64,000 nucleotides of DNA from Elephas maximus indicus (Eukaryota; Chordata; Mammalia; Proboscidea; Elephantidae): NCBI RefSeq assembly GCF_024166365.1, contig NC_064835.1, forward strand, positions 61,918,607-61,982,606. Direction: 5' to 3'. Shown here piece after piece: positions 11,870-60,590 of this stretch (the first letter of the stretch is position 1; every line of letters starts with the position of its first letter). A program made the translations under genes and the position numbers. The notes below the pieces were generated by a model. It did not search any database and was not told where the DNA came from. It was given only the letters and a program-made list of their open reading frames with translations.

Positions 11870-12800
11870 AGTGAATAAAGACAGAAATGAGCCAAGGGCA
11901 TCTGGGGATACCAACATTTCCAAAGAGAGGAGAAAAAGTCAGACAAGGAGATAGAGAAGGAGGCACTAAGTGGAGGGAAACCCAGAAAAGACCAAGGAAG
12001 GAAAAAGTTTCAGAGTATTTAAACTGCCTACTAGGGTGAGCATTAGAGGTTAAACAGTCTTTTAACTTTTAGAAAAAAAAAAAAAAAAAGCATGTTATTT
12101 CTTCCCTTCACTTTTCCTGTGACTCTAGCATTTGCATGTAACAGCCTCTTCCGCCTGAACCTTTCACCTTCTTCCTTCCCGTTCACTTCTGAAAACTTTC
12201 ACCACCTCAATGCACATGTTACAAACCCATCGAGGTAATATTCAAGTCCCAGAACAGCAGGTTTTACCACATCGTAGGCTGGAAAGAAATGCAGCTACTT
12301 TTACGTGTTAATCCAAGTTATTTGACTCTAGGGGACAGCCTAAACCAAGAGTGAGAACAGCCCGATGCCGGCTGAACAGTGGCGAGACAAAAGGGAAGAA
12401 AAGGGACCATTTCAGGCAAAATGCTTGACAGAGACAGCCAGTCCTGGTGTGCCTTCCAGCCCCTGGTACCCCCTTGTAATCTCCAAGTGTGGCCCTACTC
12501 CTCAGATGTAAAGGCCCCACCCAGGCCTTCCCTCCCCGGATACTTAAGGTCCAAAATCACCGCTCCTCATGAAAATGTTTACTCTTTCTACAGATGATCT
12601 CAGGTACCAATCTGGAAAACGGCAAATTTTAGGTGAGACTGTTGATGGCTCTATCCCAGAGGACATTTATGTTCTAAAAGGCAATGTTCATATATGGAGA
12701 GAAACACCTACTTGTAGATTTTCAGGCTTCAAGACTAAGTGAAGAATGTGAATGAGGAGTGTATTTTTAAATTATAAACTCACAACCCACATCTGGCTTT
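11870..12800. other. intergenic, nothing recognised
   Basis: Purine-rich at first, then a 17-base A run near 12075. No gene or named repeat seen. Confidence 0.45.
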
Positions 12801-12809
12801 GACAACCTG

Positions 12810-13110
12810 GGCCAAATGCCTCATTCTCACCAGGGCCTTGGCACGTGGCTTTTCTCTCTGCCCGAATACTCCACCCTGTTCACCCTTCAGAATTCAGAAG
12901 TTATCTTAGGGGGCTTTCTTAGGAAAGCTGTCCCAGATTACGTTGCCTCCCCCAGTTATATACCCCCGCGCCGACACACATTTCTCCCTTTGAAATGCTC
13001 ACCACACCTGCAATTACTTGTTCAGTGTCTGCAGGTTTCTCCATTAGATCACAAGATCTGTGAGGGAAGGACAAGGTCTGCCTTCTGTCATGTTTACTGA
13101 TACCTCCTTG
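12810..13110 (+). repeat. L2 LINE fragment
   Basis: GGGCCTTGGCACGTGGCTTT, CACCCTTCAGAATTCAGAAG and CATTAGATCACAAGATCTGT follow the order of the L2 3' end. Confidence 0.6.
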
Positions 13111-13119
13111 GTACCTGGC

Positions 13120-13300
13120 ATATGGCCCAAAACCCCAAACCAAACCCATCATAGTCGATTCCAACTCACAGTGACTCTTACAGGACAGAGTAGATAGAAC
13201 TGCCCTATAGGGTTTCCACAGAGCGACCGGTGGTTTCAAACTGCCAACCTTTTGGTGAGCAACCGAATGCTTAACCACTGTACCACCAGGCCTCCAAATA
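13120..13300 (-). repeat. AfroSINE
   Basis: CAAACCAAACCCATCATAGT through CTATAGGGTTTCCACAGAGC to CACTGTACCACCAGGCCTCC. Short form. Confidence 0.88.
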
Positions 13301-13700
13301 ATTGTTGATTAATGAAGAGGGGGGCCTACTGCTCTTGCTCTAGGACCACAAGGGATCTCTACATTCTCGGTTCCTGGAAACATAACGGGGGATTAACATT
13401 TGGACTCCCCAAACTAAGAGACTAAAACCACCAGGTCTCCTAAACATACCAAATACTCTATCTTCATCCCTGGTTTTCTCAAAACCTGGAAGCAGCAAAC
13501 ACAGTAACAAGCGGGACACATTTTCAACAAGAGTGCCCAGACAATTTAATGTGAAAAAAGAAGTCTTTTCAACCAATGGTGCTGGAACACCTGGATATCC
13601 ACATGCAGAATGAAGTTGGACCCCTTCCTTCCTTCCAACAGACAAAAAAACTAACTCAAGCTGGATCACAGACCTGAACATAAGAGCTCAAACTATAAAA

Positions 13701-14174
13701 GTTTTTTTTATTAATTTTTACTGTGCTTTGAGTGAAAGTTTACAAATCAAGTCAGTCTCTCATACAAAAATCTATACACACCTTGCAATATACTCCTAGC
13801 TGCTCTCCTCCTCATTAGACAGCACACTCCTTTTCTCCACTCTGTATTTCCCGTGTCCATTTGGCCAGCTTCTGCCCCCTCTGCCTTCTCATCTCCCCTC
13901 CAGACAGGAGCTGCCCACATAGTCTCATATGCCTACTTGATCCAAGAAGCTCACTCCTCACCAGTATCATTTTCTATCCCATAGTCCAGTCCAATCCCTG
14001 TCTGAAGAGTTGGCTTTGGGAATGGTTCCTGTCTTGGGCTAACAAAGGTCTGGGGGGACCATGCCCTCTGGGGTTCTTCCAGTCTCAGCCAGACCATTAA
14101 GTCTGGTCTTTTTTACAGGAATTTGAGATCTGCATCCAACTGCTCTCCTGCTCCCTCAGGGGTTCTCTGTTGTA
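13701..14174 (-). mobile_element. lineage-specific LINE 3' end nested in L1, with target-site duplication
   Basis: Same family as 934-1597. The host L1 reads AAACTATAAAA immediately before (about 13690-13700) and again after (about 14176-14186). This is an 11-base target-site duplication, and L1 resumes in register. Confidence 0.78.
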
Positions 14175-14851
14175 AAACTATAAAACTCATAAAAAAAAAA
14201 AAAAACAGGAGTAAGTCTTGTGACCTTGGGTTACTCAAAGCCTTATGGACACATCAAAAGTACAAGTGGCAAAATGAGTAAATTGGATTTCATCAAAATT
14301 AAAATCATTTGTACTTCAAAGGACACTATCCAGAAAGTGAAAGTATACAGAATGGGAGAAAAATATTTGTAATCATATATATGATAAAGGACTCTTGAAA
14401 TATATGCAAAGGGTTTGAACATTTTCCCAAAGGTATACAAGTGGCTAATAAGCACACTGAAAAGATGTTCAACACCATCAGCCACCAGGGAAATGCAAAT
14501 CAAAACAACGAGATACAACTTTAAGCCCACGAGGATGGCTATAATAAAAATGACAAAAGTATCAGCGAGGTTGTGGCAAAACTGGAACCTTTATACATGG
14601 CCGGTGGGAATGTAAAATGGTGCAGCCACTTGGAAAACCAGTTCAGCAGTTCCTCAAAACGTTAAACACGGAGTTACCATTTGACCCAACAATTCCACTC
14701 CTAGGTATATGCCCGAGATGAAAACACGTCCACACGAGAACGTGTACACAAATGTTCACAGCAGCATTATTCGTAATAGCCAAAAAGTAGAAGCCCACAA
14801 GTTCATCAACTGATAAAACAAAATGTGACATATCCATACCATGAAGTATTA

Positions 14852-15092
14852 ACCAAAAAAAACCCAAACCAGTTGCCATGGAGTCAATTCTGACTCATAG
14901 TAACCAAATAGAACATTAAAAAAAAACCCAAAACCAAACCCGTTGCCGCCGAGTCAATTCTGACTCATAGTGACCCTATAGGACAGAGCAGAACTGCCCT
15001 GTAGGGTTTCCAAGGAGCAGCTGGTAGATTCAAACGGCTGACCTTTGGTTAGCAGCCAAGCTCTTTAACCACTGTGCCACCACGGCTCTACA
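14852..15092 (-). repeat. two adjacent AfroSINE pieces nested in L1
   Basis: A truncated tail (AACCCAAACCAGTTGCCATG) is followed after an A run by a nearly complete copy (AACCCGTTGCCGCCGAGTCA to CACTGTGCCACCACGGCTC). Confidence 0.85.
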
Positions 15093-15494
15093 GGACATTA
15101 GTCAGTCCCAAGAAGAAATGAGTAGTGATCCATGCTACAACACGGATGAACCTTGAAAACATTATGCTCAGTTAAAGCCAGTCACAAAAGACCATACACT
15201 GTATGAGTCCATTTATATGAAGTGTCCAGAATAGGCAAATCTATAGAAAGTGGATTATTGTGAAGCTTCGGGAAAAATGGGTAGAGGCTGCTAACTGGTA
15301 CAAGGTTTCTTTTTAGGGTGATGAAAATGTTCTGGAATTATTGTAGTGATGGTCATATAACCCTGTAGGTAATATTAAAAGCAACTGAATTGTGTACTTT
15401 AAATGTGCAAATTCTGTGGTATATGAATTTTCTCAATAAAGCTGTAAAAAGTTAAAAAGAAAAAGAACAAGTGAGATAAAGAAACCACTGTATT

Positions 15495-15500
15495 TTTATT
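15495..15500 (-). terminator. DGUOK: candidate polyadenylation signal AATAAA for DGUOK
   Basis: TTTATT on the plus strand reads AATAAA on the minus strand. T-rich sequence follows downstream in the sense direction (15480-15455). It is the only canonical hexamer seen between the stop and the older L1 remnant. Confidence 0.45.
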
Positions 15501-16436
15501 TCAAAACATTACCCATTTGTTAGAAACCAATCTCACACTCATTTTCCCAAAGCACAAAGGGACAGACAGGGTTCTGTCTTCTGAGACACTGGTCCCGAGC
15601 ACATTCGTGCTCCTGCATGCCTGCGCCACTGTCCAGGGCTCCACGCAGGAACTCTCCTCCCGAGAACCACTGGGCCTGCAGGCTTGTTGCAACGGAGACT
15701 TCACTTCTGTAGAGCCATGTGCTTTTCTCCCCTAGCAATAAACTGTCCTTGAAGCTTGAAGAGCAGCATACACACATTTTTCTTTCTAGAACAGACAGCT
15801 TCACTCCTTCAAGATCAACTGACACTCCACAGCTAAAGTATTTACAACAGACCAGAGTGTCAGGATGACCAAATCCTAAATATTACATGCTAAATTTTTA
15901 GGCTCTTGATTGCTCCCTCCCTCCCTTCCAGCCAGGTTCTTCAGCTCTAGGACAAAGGACTAAATCTGCCTCCCCACCGCCAACCCCCATACCAAGAGTT
16001 GGAGGATGGGAAGAGATAAAGAAGCTTCCTGGAGCTCGGGCTCCATTTTCCTAGCTCTAGGCTCACACCTGAGCTCTCACTGGTTCCTGAGCCACTTTAC
16101 TTCCCTCCTTCCTGCCCTCAGTGGGGCTTGGTCAAGGGCCCTGGGAGCAATTCCTTCCCCGGAAGGTCAGAGAGAACAAGTGAACACAAAAGGAAGTCTT
16201 GGTGCCAAAGGGTTCAAGAACAAAAGCTAAGGCTTTTCTGAGGTGAAAACTGCTAGTCTAGAGGGAAGCTCAGGGCAGGCATGCATCAACAGACACGTGC
16301 TGAAATGAATGGAACAACTGGAATAGAAATAAAGTTAAATAAACTTTAGGAAAGGTGGGCGGGTGGGTGGCTGGACATTATTCTAGCTTCAGAAAGTCAG
16401 AGAGCCCAGATTACAGCCAGAACATCATGGCATTGG
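15495..16436 (-). other. DGUOK: DGUOK probable 3' UTR
   Basis: This is non-coding sequence after the DGUOK stop. The first 100 bases resemble the human 3' UTR as I remember it. I found no AATAAA on the minus strand until 15500-15495, in AAATAAAAATACAG, about 940 bases past the stop. That motif is my best candidate for cleavage and polyadenylation. A shorter UTR using a variant signal is possible. The 101-codon open frame here (15825-15520) shows no recognised family. Confidence 0.5.
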
Positions 16437-46410
<29,974 letters not shown>

Positions 46411-46434
46411 CCCGCCCAGGAACCTCGCACCGAC

Positions 46435-46457
46435 CACTTCCGTCGCGGGGACTTCCG
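46435..46457 (-). promoter_or_regulatory. two tandem ETS/GABP-type motifs
   Basis: CGGAAGTG and CGGAAGT lie 16 bases apart in the same orientation, 25 to 47 bases upstream of the DGUOK ATG. Paired GGAA sites are the usual binding pattern of GABP (NRF-2), which controls many nuclear genes for mitochondrial proteins. Binding is inferred. Confidence 0.5.
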
Positions 46458-46494
46458 CCTTGAGCACAGCCTTTCACGCGCTCCGGCGCACCTC

Positions 46495-46502
46495 TGACGT
46501 CA
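46495..46502. promoter_or_regulatory. palindromic CRE (TGACGTCA)
   Basis: A perfect 8-base CREB/ATF consensus, 85 bases upstream of the DGUOK ATG inside the CpG-rich promoter. Confidence 0.6.
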
Positions 46503-46610
46503 GAAGATCGCCAAGCAGGAAATGGGTGGGGCTGAGCTGACAGGGAGGAGGGGAGCCAGGGACCACTCAGCACTCGCGACCGAGCCTTGGGAGTGTGCGG
46601 AAGTGTAAGA

Positions 46611-47200
46611 GTTTGCTGGTAACCGGAGATGTGACGGGGGTTAGCCCCTCCGTTTTGTTCATTGAACAGATAACGTATTAAAAGAGAGAGAACTCTACAA
46701 TCCCATGACCTTTGCATTTTGTGTAACTTTAAAATAGATTAAATTTGATAACTAAAGCCAAATTAAAAGAATTGTAATTTTAAAAGAGGTTTCTTATTTC
46801 CAGGTGTGTGTTGTCTGGTTTTTAGTCTAGTGTGGGCAGAAATTGAACAGTTTTAAGTAGGGAAATGACGCAATCTGATGCTTTACACAAATTAATTTTT
46901 TTTCCCATTCCCTGTAACTCCCAGCATAATGCTGGTACGTTATTGAATAAGTTGGCAAATCAGTTCATCATTTACACCCACCTCTCATTTTCTCTCTTGA
47001 ATAAATAAATGTTCACTCAATCTAATTGCATAAGAGTAAAAATATCCCATTAGGTTAAGGTGGTTGGAGGTTCAGGAATGTGATCGGAACTCAGTTTAAA
47101 CCATATACACACATGGGGTTTTGTGGGCGCAAACAACAGTAGGGATATAGTGGATCAAAATGGGATTTGTACAAGGATGAGAAGAGCCAGAGAAAGAGTA
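46611..47200. other. intergenic between ACTG2 and DGUOK, nothing recognised
   Basis: AT-rich DNA just upstream of the DGUOK promoter. No repeat or coding signal seen. Confidence 0.45.
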
Positions 47201-47204
47201 AAAC

Positions 47205-47390
47205 CAAAGAAACCGAGCCAGTTGCTGTCCAGTTGCACAGCAACCCCATGTGTGGCAGAGTAGAACCCTGCCCCCTAGGGTTCTCAAGACTGTGACTTTA
47301 AGGAAGCAGATCACCAGGCCTTTGTTCTGAGATGCCTCTGGGTGGGTTCTAACTGCCAACCTTTCAGTTAGTAGTAGAACAATTAACCAT
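47205..47390 (-). repeat. AfroSINE, GGCACCTCTGGGTGG-type variant
   Basis: CCAGTTGCTGTCCAGTTGCA, AAGCAGATCACCAGGCCTTT and GATGCCTCTGGGTGGGTTC. Confidence 0.82.
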
Positions 47391-47399
47391 TTGTGTCAG

Positions 47400-48130
47400 C
47401 TGTAAGACTGGAGTCCTACTGTCTGTGCAGAGCTGTGCTCTTCTGATAGGCAGGACCCTAGGGAGCTGCTGCCATCCAGTGAGGCCTTGACTGGCTTCCT
47501 TCTGCCACACGTCATTGTCATAACAACCTTAGTACTAATGATTTATGAAACCTAGTCAGAGGTAAGAAGGCCGGGTGGTTGATTTAGAAATAAAATTGGA
47601 GCCATTATTCCTTGTCCTTGAGCATGAAGAATGTGTCTGAGCTAAAGCTGGACTCACAAGGACACATCAACTGGGCCCTGAGGTATAAAGACAATAGCTA
47701 GGACAACCTCAGAAAACATCTTTTAGGGAAACTTTCACATAAACAAATCAAGCAGAGTACAAAAGACCCACATATTTTCTACTCATCTTTTTCTGTTAGG
47801 ATTTAGTAAATAGTAAGATTTGTTGAACCAATGAAGACTCTCCTGTTACTGAAACCTGTACCAACGATTATTAAGAAAGACAATTCAAAATGTAGAATCA
47901 TGGTGAGTTAGCAGTTTTTAGCCAATCTGTGCAAAGGTGAAGCTTTCAATGATTTTATCCCTTTGTAATGTTAATAAATACTGATGATTCTGTATGTTCC
48001 TGGGACTTAGACAGACATGGCCCTGGCAGCATGCTTGTCTGTTTCCCATTTTTGCCTCTTTGAACATATGTTGAATAAAACCGTTCTTTTTGCTGTACTG
48101 TATACTATAACTTTGTGGTGGTTTTTACCC
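47400..48130. other. intergenic, nothing recognised
   Basis: Includes CTTTTTGCTGTACTGTATAC with a nearby AATAAA at about 48073, perhaps an old repeat end. No gene seen. Confidence 0.35.
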
Positions 48131-48134
48131 TAGG

Positions 48135-48325
48135 ACATGGTGCAATGTGTAAAGTACTCAGCTGCTAACTGAAGGGTTGGCAGTTTTAACCTACCAGCCG
48201 CTCTGTGGTTGAAAGACCTGATGATCTGCTCCCATAAAGACTACAGCCTATGAAACCTATGGATCAGTTCTACTGTGTCCTATATGGTCGCTATGAGTCA
48301 GAATCAACTTGATGGGAGCACAATA
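48135..48325 (+). repeat. AfroSINE, long form
   Basis: GACATGGTGCAATGTGTAAA, GATCTGCTCCCATAAAGACT and GTCGCTATGAGTCAGAATCA, followed by an AACAACAAC tail. Confidence 0.85.
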
Positions 48326-48869
48326 ACAACAACAGTCAGAAGGTGCTTCCGCCTTCTATCTCTTAAGCCAGAGAAGTCAAACCAGGAGTCAGAGGCCAGC
48401 TGGCATTCAAGCAGCTTTCTTAGATGTGAGAGGTTTTAGGAGACAGAAATCTGGCTGCAAGGGAAGTGGGGAGGAGCCGGTGGCTGGGACACCTGTCTTA
48501 AAGCTGGTTGCATAACAAGCCTAGGACCTTTTTCTTATATTATGGAGGGTTTTATGGGATGATTGAAGCCATGTTTGCATGTTAAACACATTATTTTTAA
48601 AATAGATTGTAAATTTGTTTAGGATAAGCAGGGTGGGGTGCTAATGGATGAAGTCTGTCTCACCTTCTACCCCCACTCCTGCAGCCAACTCTAAAAATAC
48701 TGCTTCAATTTCTTTATTTATGTCAACTCAGGCTTGGAAAATATTCATCTAAAAAACTTTGAGAGCTCTCTCTGTGCCCAGGGGTCCCCCTGCCCTCAGG
48801 GTCGTTATGAAGGTTAAATGAGGGAGTTGTCCCCAGGCCTAGGTACAGACAGGCATTCCCAAAAGTTAT

Positions 48870-49990
48870 AATTTTTTAAAACTATAGTAAAGTATAACAT
48901 GCTCTGAAGAAAAGAGCACTATGGTATGTGTATAGCACAATGAAAATTTCACAAACAACACACCTGCGTCGCCTGGATCCAGATCAAGGAGAACACTACC
49001 AGCATCTCCCAAAGCCTCCCCCATGCCCCATACCAGTCCCTATCCCCATTTTTGTCCACTAGCCCGACTTCTAACAGCAGAGATTAGTCTTGCCTGTTCT
49101 TTATAAATGTGAAATTATGTATAGTGGATCCCTGTTGGCCTAGTTGTGGCTTTTCTGCTAACCAAAATGTCAACAGTTTAATCCGCCTCCTTGGAAACCT
49201 TATTGGGCCATTCTACTCTGTCTTACAGGGTTGCTATGAGTCTGGAATCGACTTGATGGTAGTGGGTTTGGTTTGTTTGTTTGTTTTTTTGGTTTCTTTT
49301 GTATCTGGGTTGTTTCATTCAACATAATATCCGAGAGATTTATCCACATTGTGTGTGTAGTTGTAGTACGTTTATACTCACAGCTGTATAGTATTTCACT
49401 ATGTCACTATACCACAATTTATTTTATCCGTTCAACTGTTGATGGACATTTGGGAGTTTCTAGATTTGGGCTATTATGAATAGTGTTGCTATGAATATTC
49501 TTATACGTGTCTTTTGGTAAACATAAGTGTGCATTTATGTGGGGTGTATACCTAGGAGTACAATTGCTGGGTCATAGGTTATATGTATGTTCAGGTTTAG
49601 TACGTATTCCCAAACAGTAGCTAGTTCCACAGGGTCTGAGTTTACCAACTTACACCACCACCACCAGGGAGTGAGAATTCTGATTGTTTCACATTCTCGC
49701 CTGCAGTAGGTATTGTCAGGTTTTTTCATTTTATCCATTCTGGTGTGTATGTATCTTATTGTAGTTTACATTTGCATTTTCCTCATGGTTAATGAAGCTG
49801 AACACCTTTGCATATGTTTACTGGCTTTTGGGTATCCTGTTTTGTGAAGGGCCTGTTCGAGTCTTGTATCCATTTTTCTATTGCATTGTCTGTCTTTTAA
49901 TTCTTGATTTATTATTCTTCATATATTCTGGATCTGAGTTCTTTGCAAATATTTTCTCATTCTGTGGCTTGCTTCTCAGAACTTTAAAAA
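48870..49990 (-). repeat. L1 3' region, with nested AfroSINE
   Basis: Antisense L1: TATACCTAGGAGTACAATTG, CATTTGCATTTTCCTCATGG and ATTCTGGATCTGAGTTCTTT. It is interrupted by an AfroSINE at 49127-49280. Confidence 0.78.
49127..49280 (+). repeat. AfroSINE nested in L1
   Basis: GGATCCCTGTTGGCCTAGTT to GACTTGATGGTAGTGGGTTT, with a GTTT-rich tail. Confidence 0.85.
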
Positions 49991-49999
49991 AAATTTTTT

Positions 50000-50880
50000 T
50001 GATACATAGTGTAAAGTAAGAAACAAATTTTTTTTTTGCCTAAATTGCTCATCAGTTATCCTAATATCATCATTACTAACAATGGTCAGCTATAGTCTCA
50101 TCTGCATCAAAGATGTCCGAATGTGCTAGATTGTGTCCCTTTGGTTAAATTAAGCTGGGAAATACATTTCCAGAATCCCCTCCCTACAGATCTCTAAGTT
50201 AGAGTTGGCCAAAAGGGGAGCTGGTGTGAGGTTTGGAAAGCAGAATGGGAACATCAGCCGCTCCTCTTGGGAGGTGTCAGTAATCAGATGACAGACAGAG
50301 GTGACCGTCAGAGAGATCCCAGCTAGCCCTCTCCGATTGCGAACAATCCCGTCTAGGCCTTCGCTTCCGCAGTTCTTCCCACCTTTGGGTAATTTCTCAT
50401 TTCTGTAACAAATCCCACGGTCCCATAATACTTGCAGTGCTTTGCTCTCCTGACTGAATACTGACCCCCACACCTAATAATACAGGAGGCATCCAGTGAG
50501 GTGGCTCAGAGTGTGGCTGGATTCAGATGGCTTGGGGGTAAGGAGTAAGAGAGCATCCACAAGCAGGACTTAACACAATGCCTGGCCCGCAGCATCCAAC
50601 AGACAACGTAAAAATTATAAATAATGGCTGCCTTCAGCTTGACCCTCAGTGCCTGGGACATTGTTTCTATTTATCGTTAGTTGTTGGATTTTCACTTTTT
50701 TCAAGCCACTGTAGCTGATCATGTACCCCTTCCTCTCTATCAGCAGAAGCTGACCACTGAAGGATTCTGGGACTGCATTTCCTGAAAAGGGGCAGGACTA
50801 GGGGAGGAGGGGAGGAGGTTGGATATGGGAGATAGGAAAGGGAAGTGTATATCCCAACCTCCTGCAAGGCTTACTTTTTT
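50000..50880. other. intergenic, nothing recognised
   Basis: No exon or named repeat found. Open frames lack recognisable domains. Confidence 0.4.
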
Positions 50881-51320
50881 CTTATTGTGGTAAAAAAAAA
50901 AAACATATAGCAACACATTTGCCAATTCAACAGTTTTTACATGTACAATTCAGTGTCACTGATTATGTTCAACATGCAACCATCACCACTACCATTTTCC
51001 AAATTATTCCACCACCATTAACAGAAACTCAGTGTCCCCTAAGCAATGACTCACTTTTTCCCCCTGATAACCACTACTGAACTTTGGTCTCTGTATATTT
51101 GCCTATTTCATATAAATGGGATCATACAATATTTGTCCTTTTGTGTCTGATGTATTTTGGGTAGCATAATGTTTTCAGGGTTCATCCATGTTGTAGCATG
51201 TATCAGGACTATCTCTCCTGCTGGCATTATATGTATGTACCACATTTTATTTATCCATTCATCCCTTGATGGACGTTTAGGTGGTTTCTACCTTTTGGCT
51301 ATTTTGATAGTGCTGAAAAA
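50880..51320 (-). repeat. old L1 fragment
   Basis: GTACAATTCAGTGTCACTGA, GGTTCATCCATGTTGTAGCA and CATTCATCCCTTGATGGACG are classic antisense old-L1 3' sequence. Confidence 0.75.
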
Positions 51321-51339
51321 GGCTTCTTTTTACTGACCT

Positions 51340-51910
51340 GGTCAGCTTACCCTCTCCTTCACACACGGAGATTCTGAAGTGGCCCTTCCATAGGAGGTAG
51401 TGTCAGTGCTTCACCCCCATCTCCTAGAATCCCCTTTGCATGGGGGGCCCCTCCAGCCTCTCCCCCGTGCTTTCTCTTTCAATAGCCTGTGGCTCTTCTT
51501 TGAAGGCCTGTTCTCAGCCTGTTGGAGCATATTGCCCACACAGGCTGGAAGCCCAGGACTTTACTGCCCTTTAGGTATGCCTTCACCAATCACGGGGTGG
51601 TCTGGAACTGTGAAAGCCCCACTCCCTTGCCTTCAGTCAGGACAACTTCTGAGGCACCACAGACGTTTTGGAGCTCCCACAGCAGTTCAGGCTGAGGCCG
51701 TCCTCTGGGGGACTTTGCCCAAGATCTTACTCTTGCTGGGCTTCCTCCCCTGGCCTGTTGTACCTGTCACTCTCCCTTCTGGTTTCTCCTGGGAGCACTT
51801 CCTTAATAAATCATTTGCACGTGAATCCTTGTTTGAGGATCTGCTTCTGGGAAACCCAAAGTCAGGTATAAATGCTCTAGGGGCTTTGGAAAAAAAAAAA
51901 AAAAAATGCT
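51340..51910 (+). repeat. ancient retroposon with A tail, family not identified
   Basis: Ends CCTTAATAAATCATTTGCAC, GGATCTGCTTCTGGGAAACC and, after a short unique stretch, an A run at 51889-51906. That ending is common to many old mammalian repeats. A 186-codon open frame crosses it, but has no known domain and reads through the A run as poly-Lys. Confidence 0.45.
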
Positions 51911-53034
51911 CCCCTACCCCACCCCCACCCCCAGAGGGCAAGTGCCTGAAAGGTAAATAGATGGTAAAAGAGGAAGGTCTGACTTTGAGGCCCGTGAGCT
52001 TTACCACTGGGCCATACTGTCTCCAATGGGTGTGTCTGGGAAATTTGATGGGCCAGGTGGGATCTGATCAAAGCATGAAGGATGAGACTTGTCTCGTAGA
52101 CGGGAGGGTACGCCAGGCAAGTGAGAACCTAGTTCTGCCAATAACAATAAACTAGCTATAGATGGGAGATGATACTAGTACCTACCTCATAAGGTTGTAG
52201 TGAGGATAAGTAAGGAAATCCCTATAAAGCTCTTAACACAGTGTCTAGCATATTGTGTGCACACAAGAAACATTAGCTATTATCATCTCACTTATTTTTT
52301 CATAGTACTTTCGGTGTCTCGTATCATTGTGTGTATGTGTCTGTCTCTCCCTTTGAGCAGTGAGACCTGAAGGGCAGGAATCATCTTTGTGGGGCACATA
52401 AATCCATGTGGTCTTGCCCAGCTAGATGGCAAGAATTCAGTAAATACTTGTAGAATAAAATGGAATTGACCAAGGGCAGGATGGGAAGGAAATAATTAAG
52501 GAGAGAGTGGAGAGAAGAGAGGACTGGGGCGGGGAGGAATGGAGAGGAAATGTTTTTCCTAAGAATGCTGCTCCTTGCTTGATTTGTTTTGGGGAAAATA
52601 CAATGTAATCCTCAATGACAAAGGACCCAGTAGAGCTCTTAGGCCCACAATGACCTATCCTTGCCTAAGGTCAAATAACATCCTGTGTGAACCACTCATA
52701 TGTCATAGCCTATAAGCTTTCTGTCGTGTCTTTTTCTGTTCATGTTGTCCAATGTTTTGTCCTTGAGTATGAGAACATATATCTCTGAAAGCCTGTTGCT
52801 TAAACCACCAAGAGTCATCCAGCTGTCATGCTTACTCATATTCAGGGGCAAGGAGGCAAGACTGTTTAGTATAGGGTGCACTAGCCTTGCAGGAGTTGAA
52901 TTTTAATCTTGGTTTTGTGTCATCTTCAGCAAGCCTTTAAATTGTCTGAGGCTCAATTTCCTCACAGAAATAATGTGTGAAAAGACTTAGAACAGTGTGT
53001 GGGACACAGCCCCGGGAAGAGAAGAGCCTCACAC
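51910..53034. other. intergenic downstream of ACTG2, nothing recognised
   Basis: MIR-like traces (for example 52170-52290 and 52900-52990) only. Confidence 0.4.
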
Positions 53035-53114
53035 AGAGAAGTAAGGCTTGCAGGTTTTAATGTCTCGTGATTGGTAACAGAACAGTCTCAAGAGAACCTG
53101 TTCTGACTTTAGAA
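53035..53114 (-). other. ACTG2: ACTG2 3' UTR with polyadenylation signal
   Basis: Short 3' UTR after the TAA. ATTAAA on the minus strand at 53061-53056 lies about 54 bases past the stop, followed by ACCTGCAAGCC. This is a common variant hexamer, and I recall human ACTG2 ending similarly. The exact cleavage point cannot be read from sequence. Confidence 0.7.

Positions 53115-60590
<7,476 letters not shown>

Larger units (their letters stand above)
13500..15470 (+). repeat. L1 3' end (ORF2 end and 3' UTR), interrupted by three younger insertions
   Basis: Recognisable L1 ORF2 DNA: AATGGTGCTGGAACACCTGG, TACTTCAAAGGACACTATCC and CAAATCAAAACAACGAGATA. The 3' end has TTTCTCAATAAAGCTGT at about 15430. 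All frames are broken. The insertions are a LINE 3' end at 13701 and two AfroSINE pieces at 14852-15092. Confidence 0.85.

Noticed and set aside
15520-15825. 101-codon minus-strand open frame downstream of DGUOK
   Set aside because: It falls in the probable 3' UTR and resembles no family I know.
51400-51960. 186-codon open frame
   Set aside because: It reads through a retroposon-like end and an A run (poly-Lys), has no recognisable domain and no splice partners.
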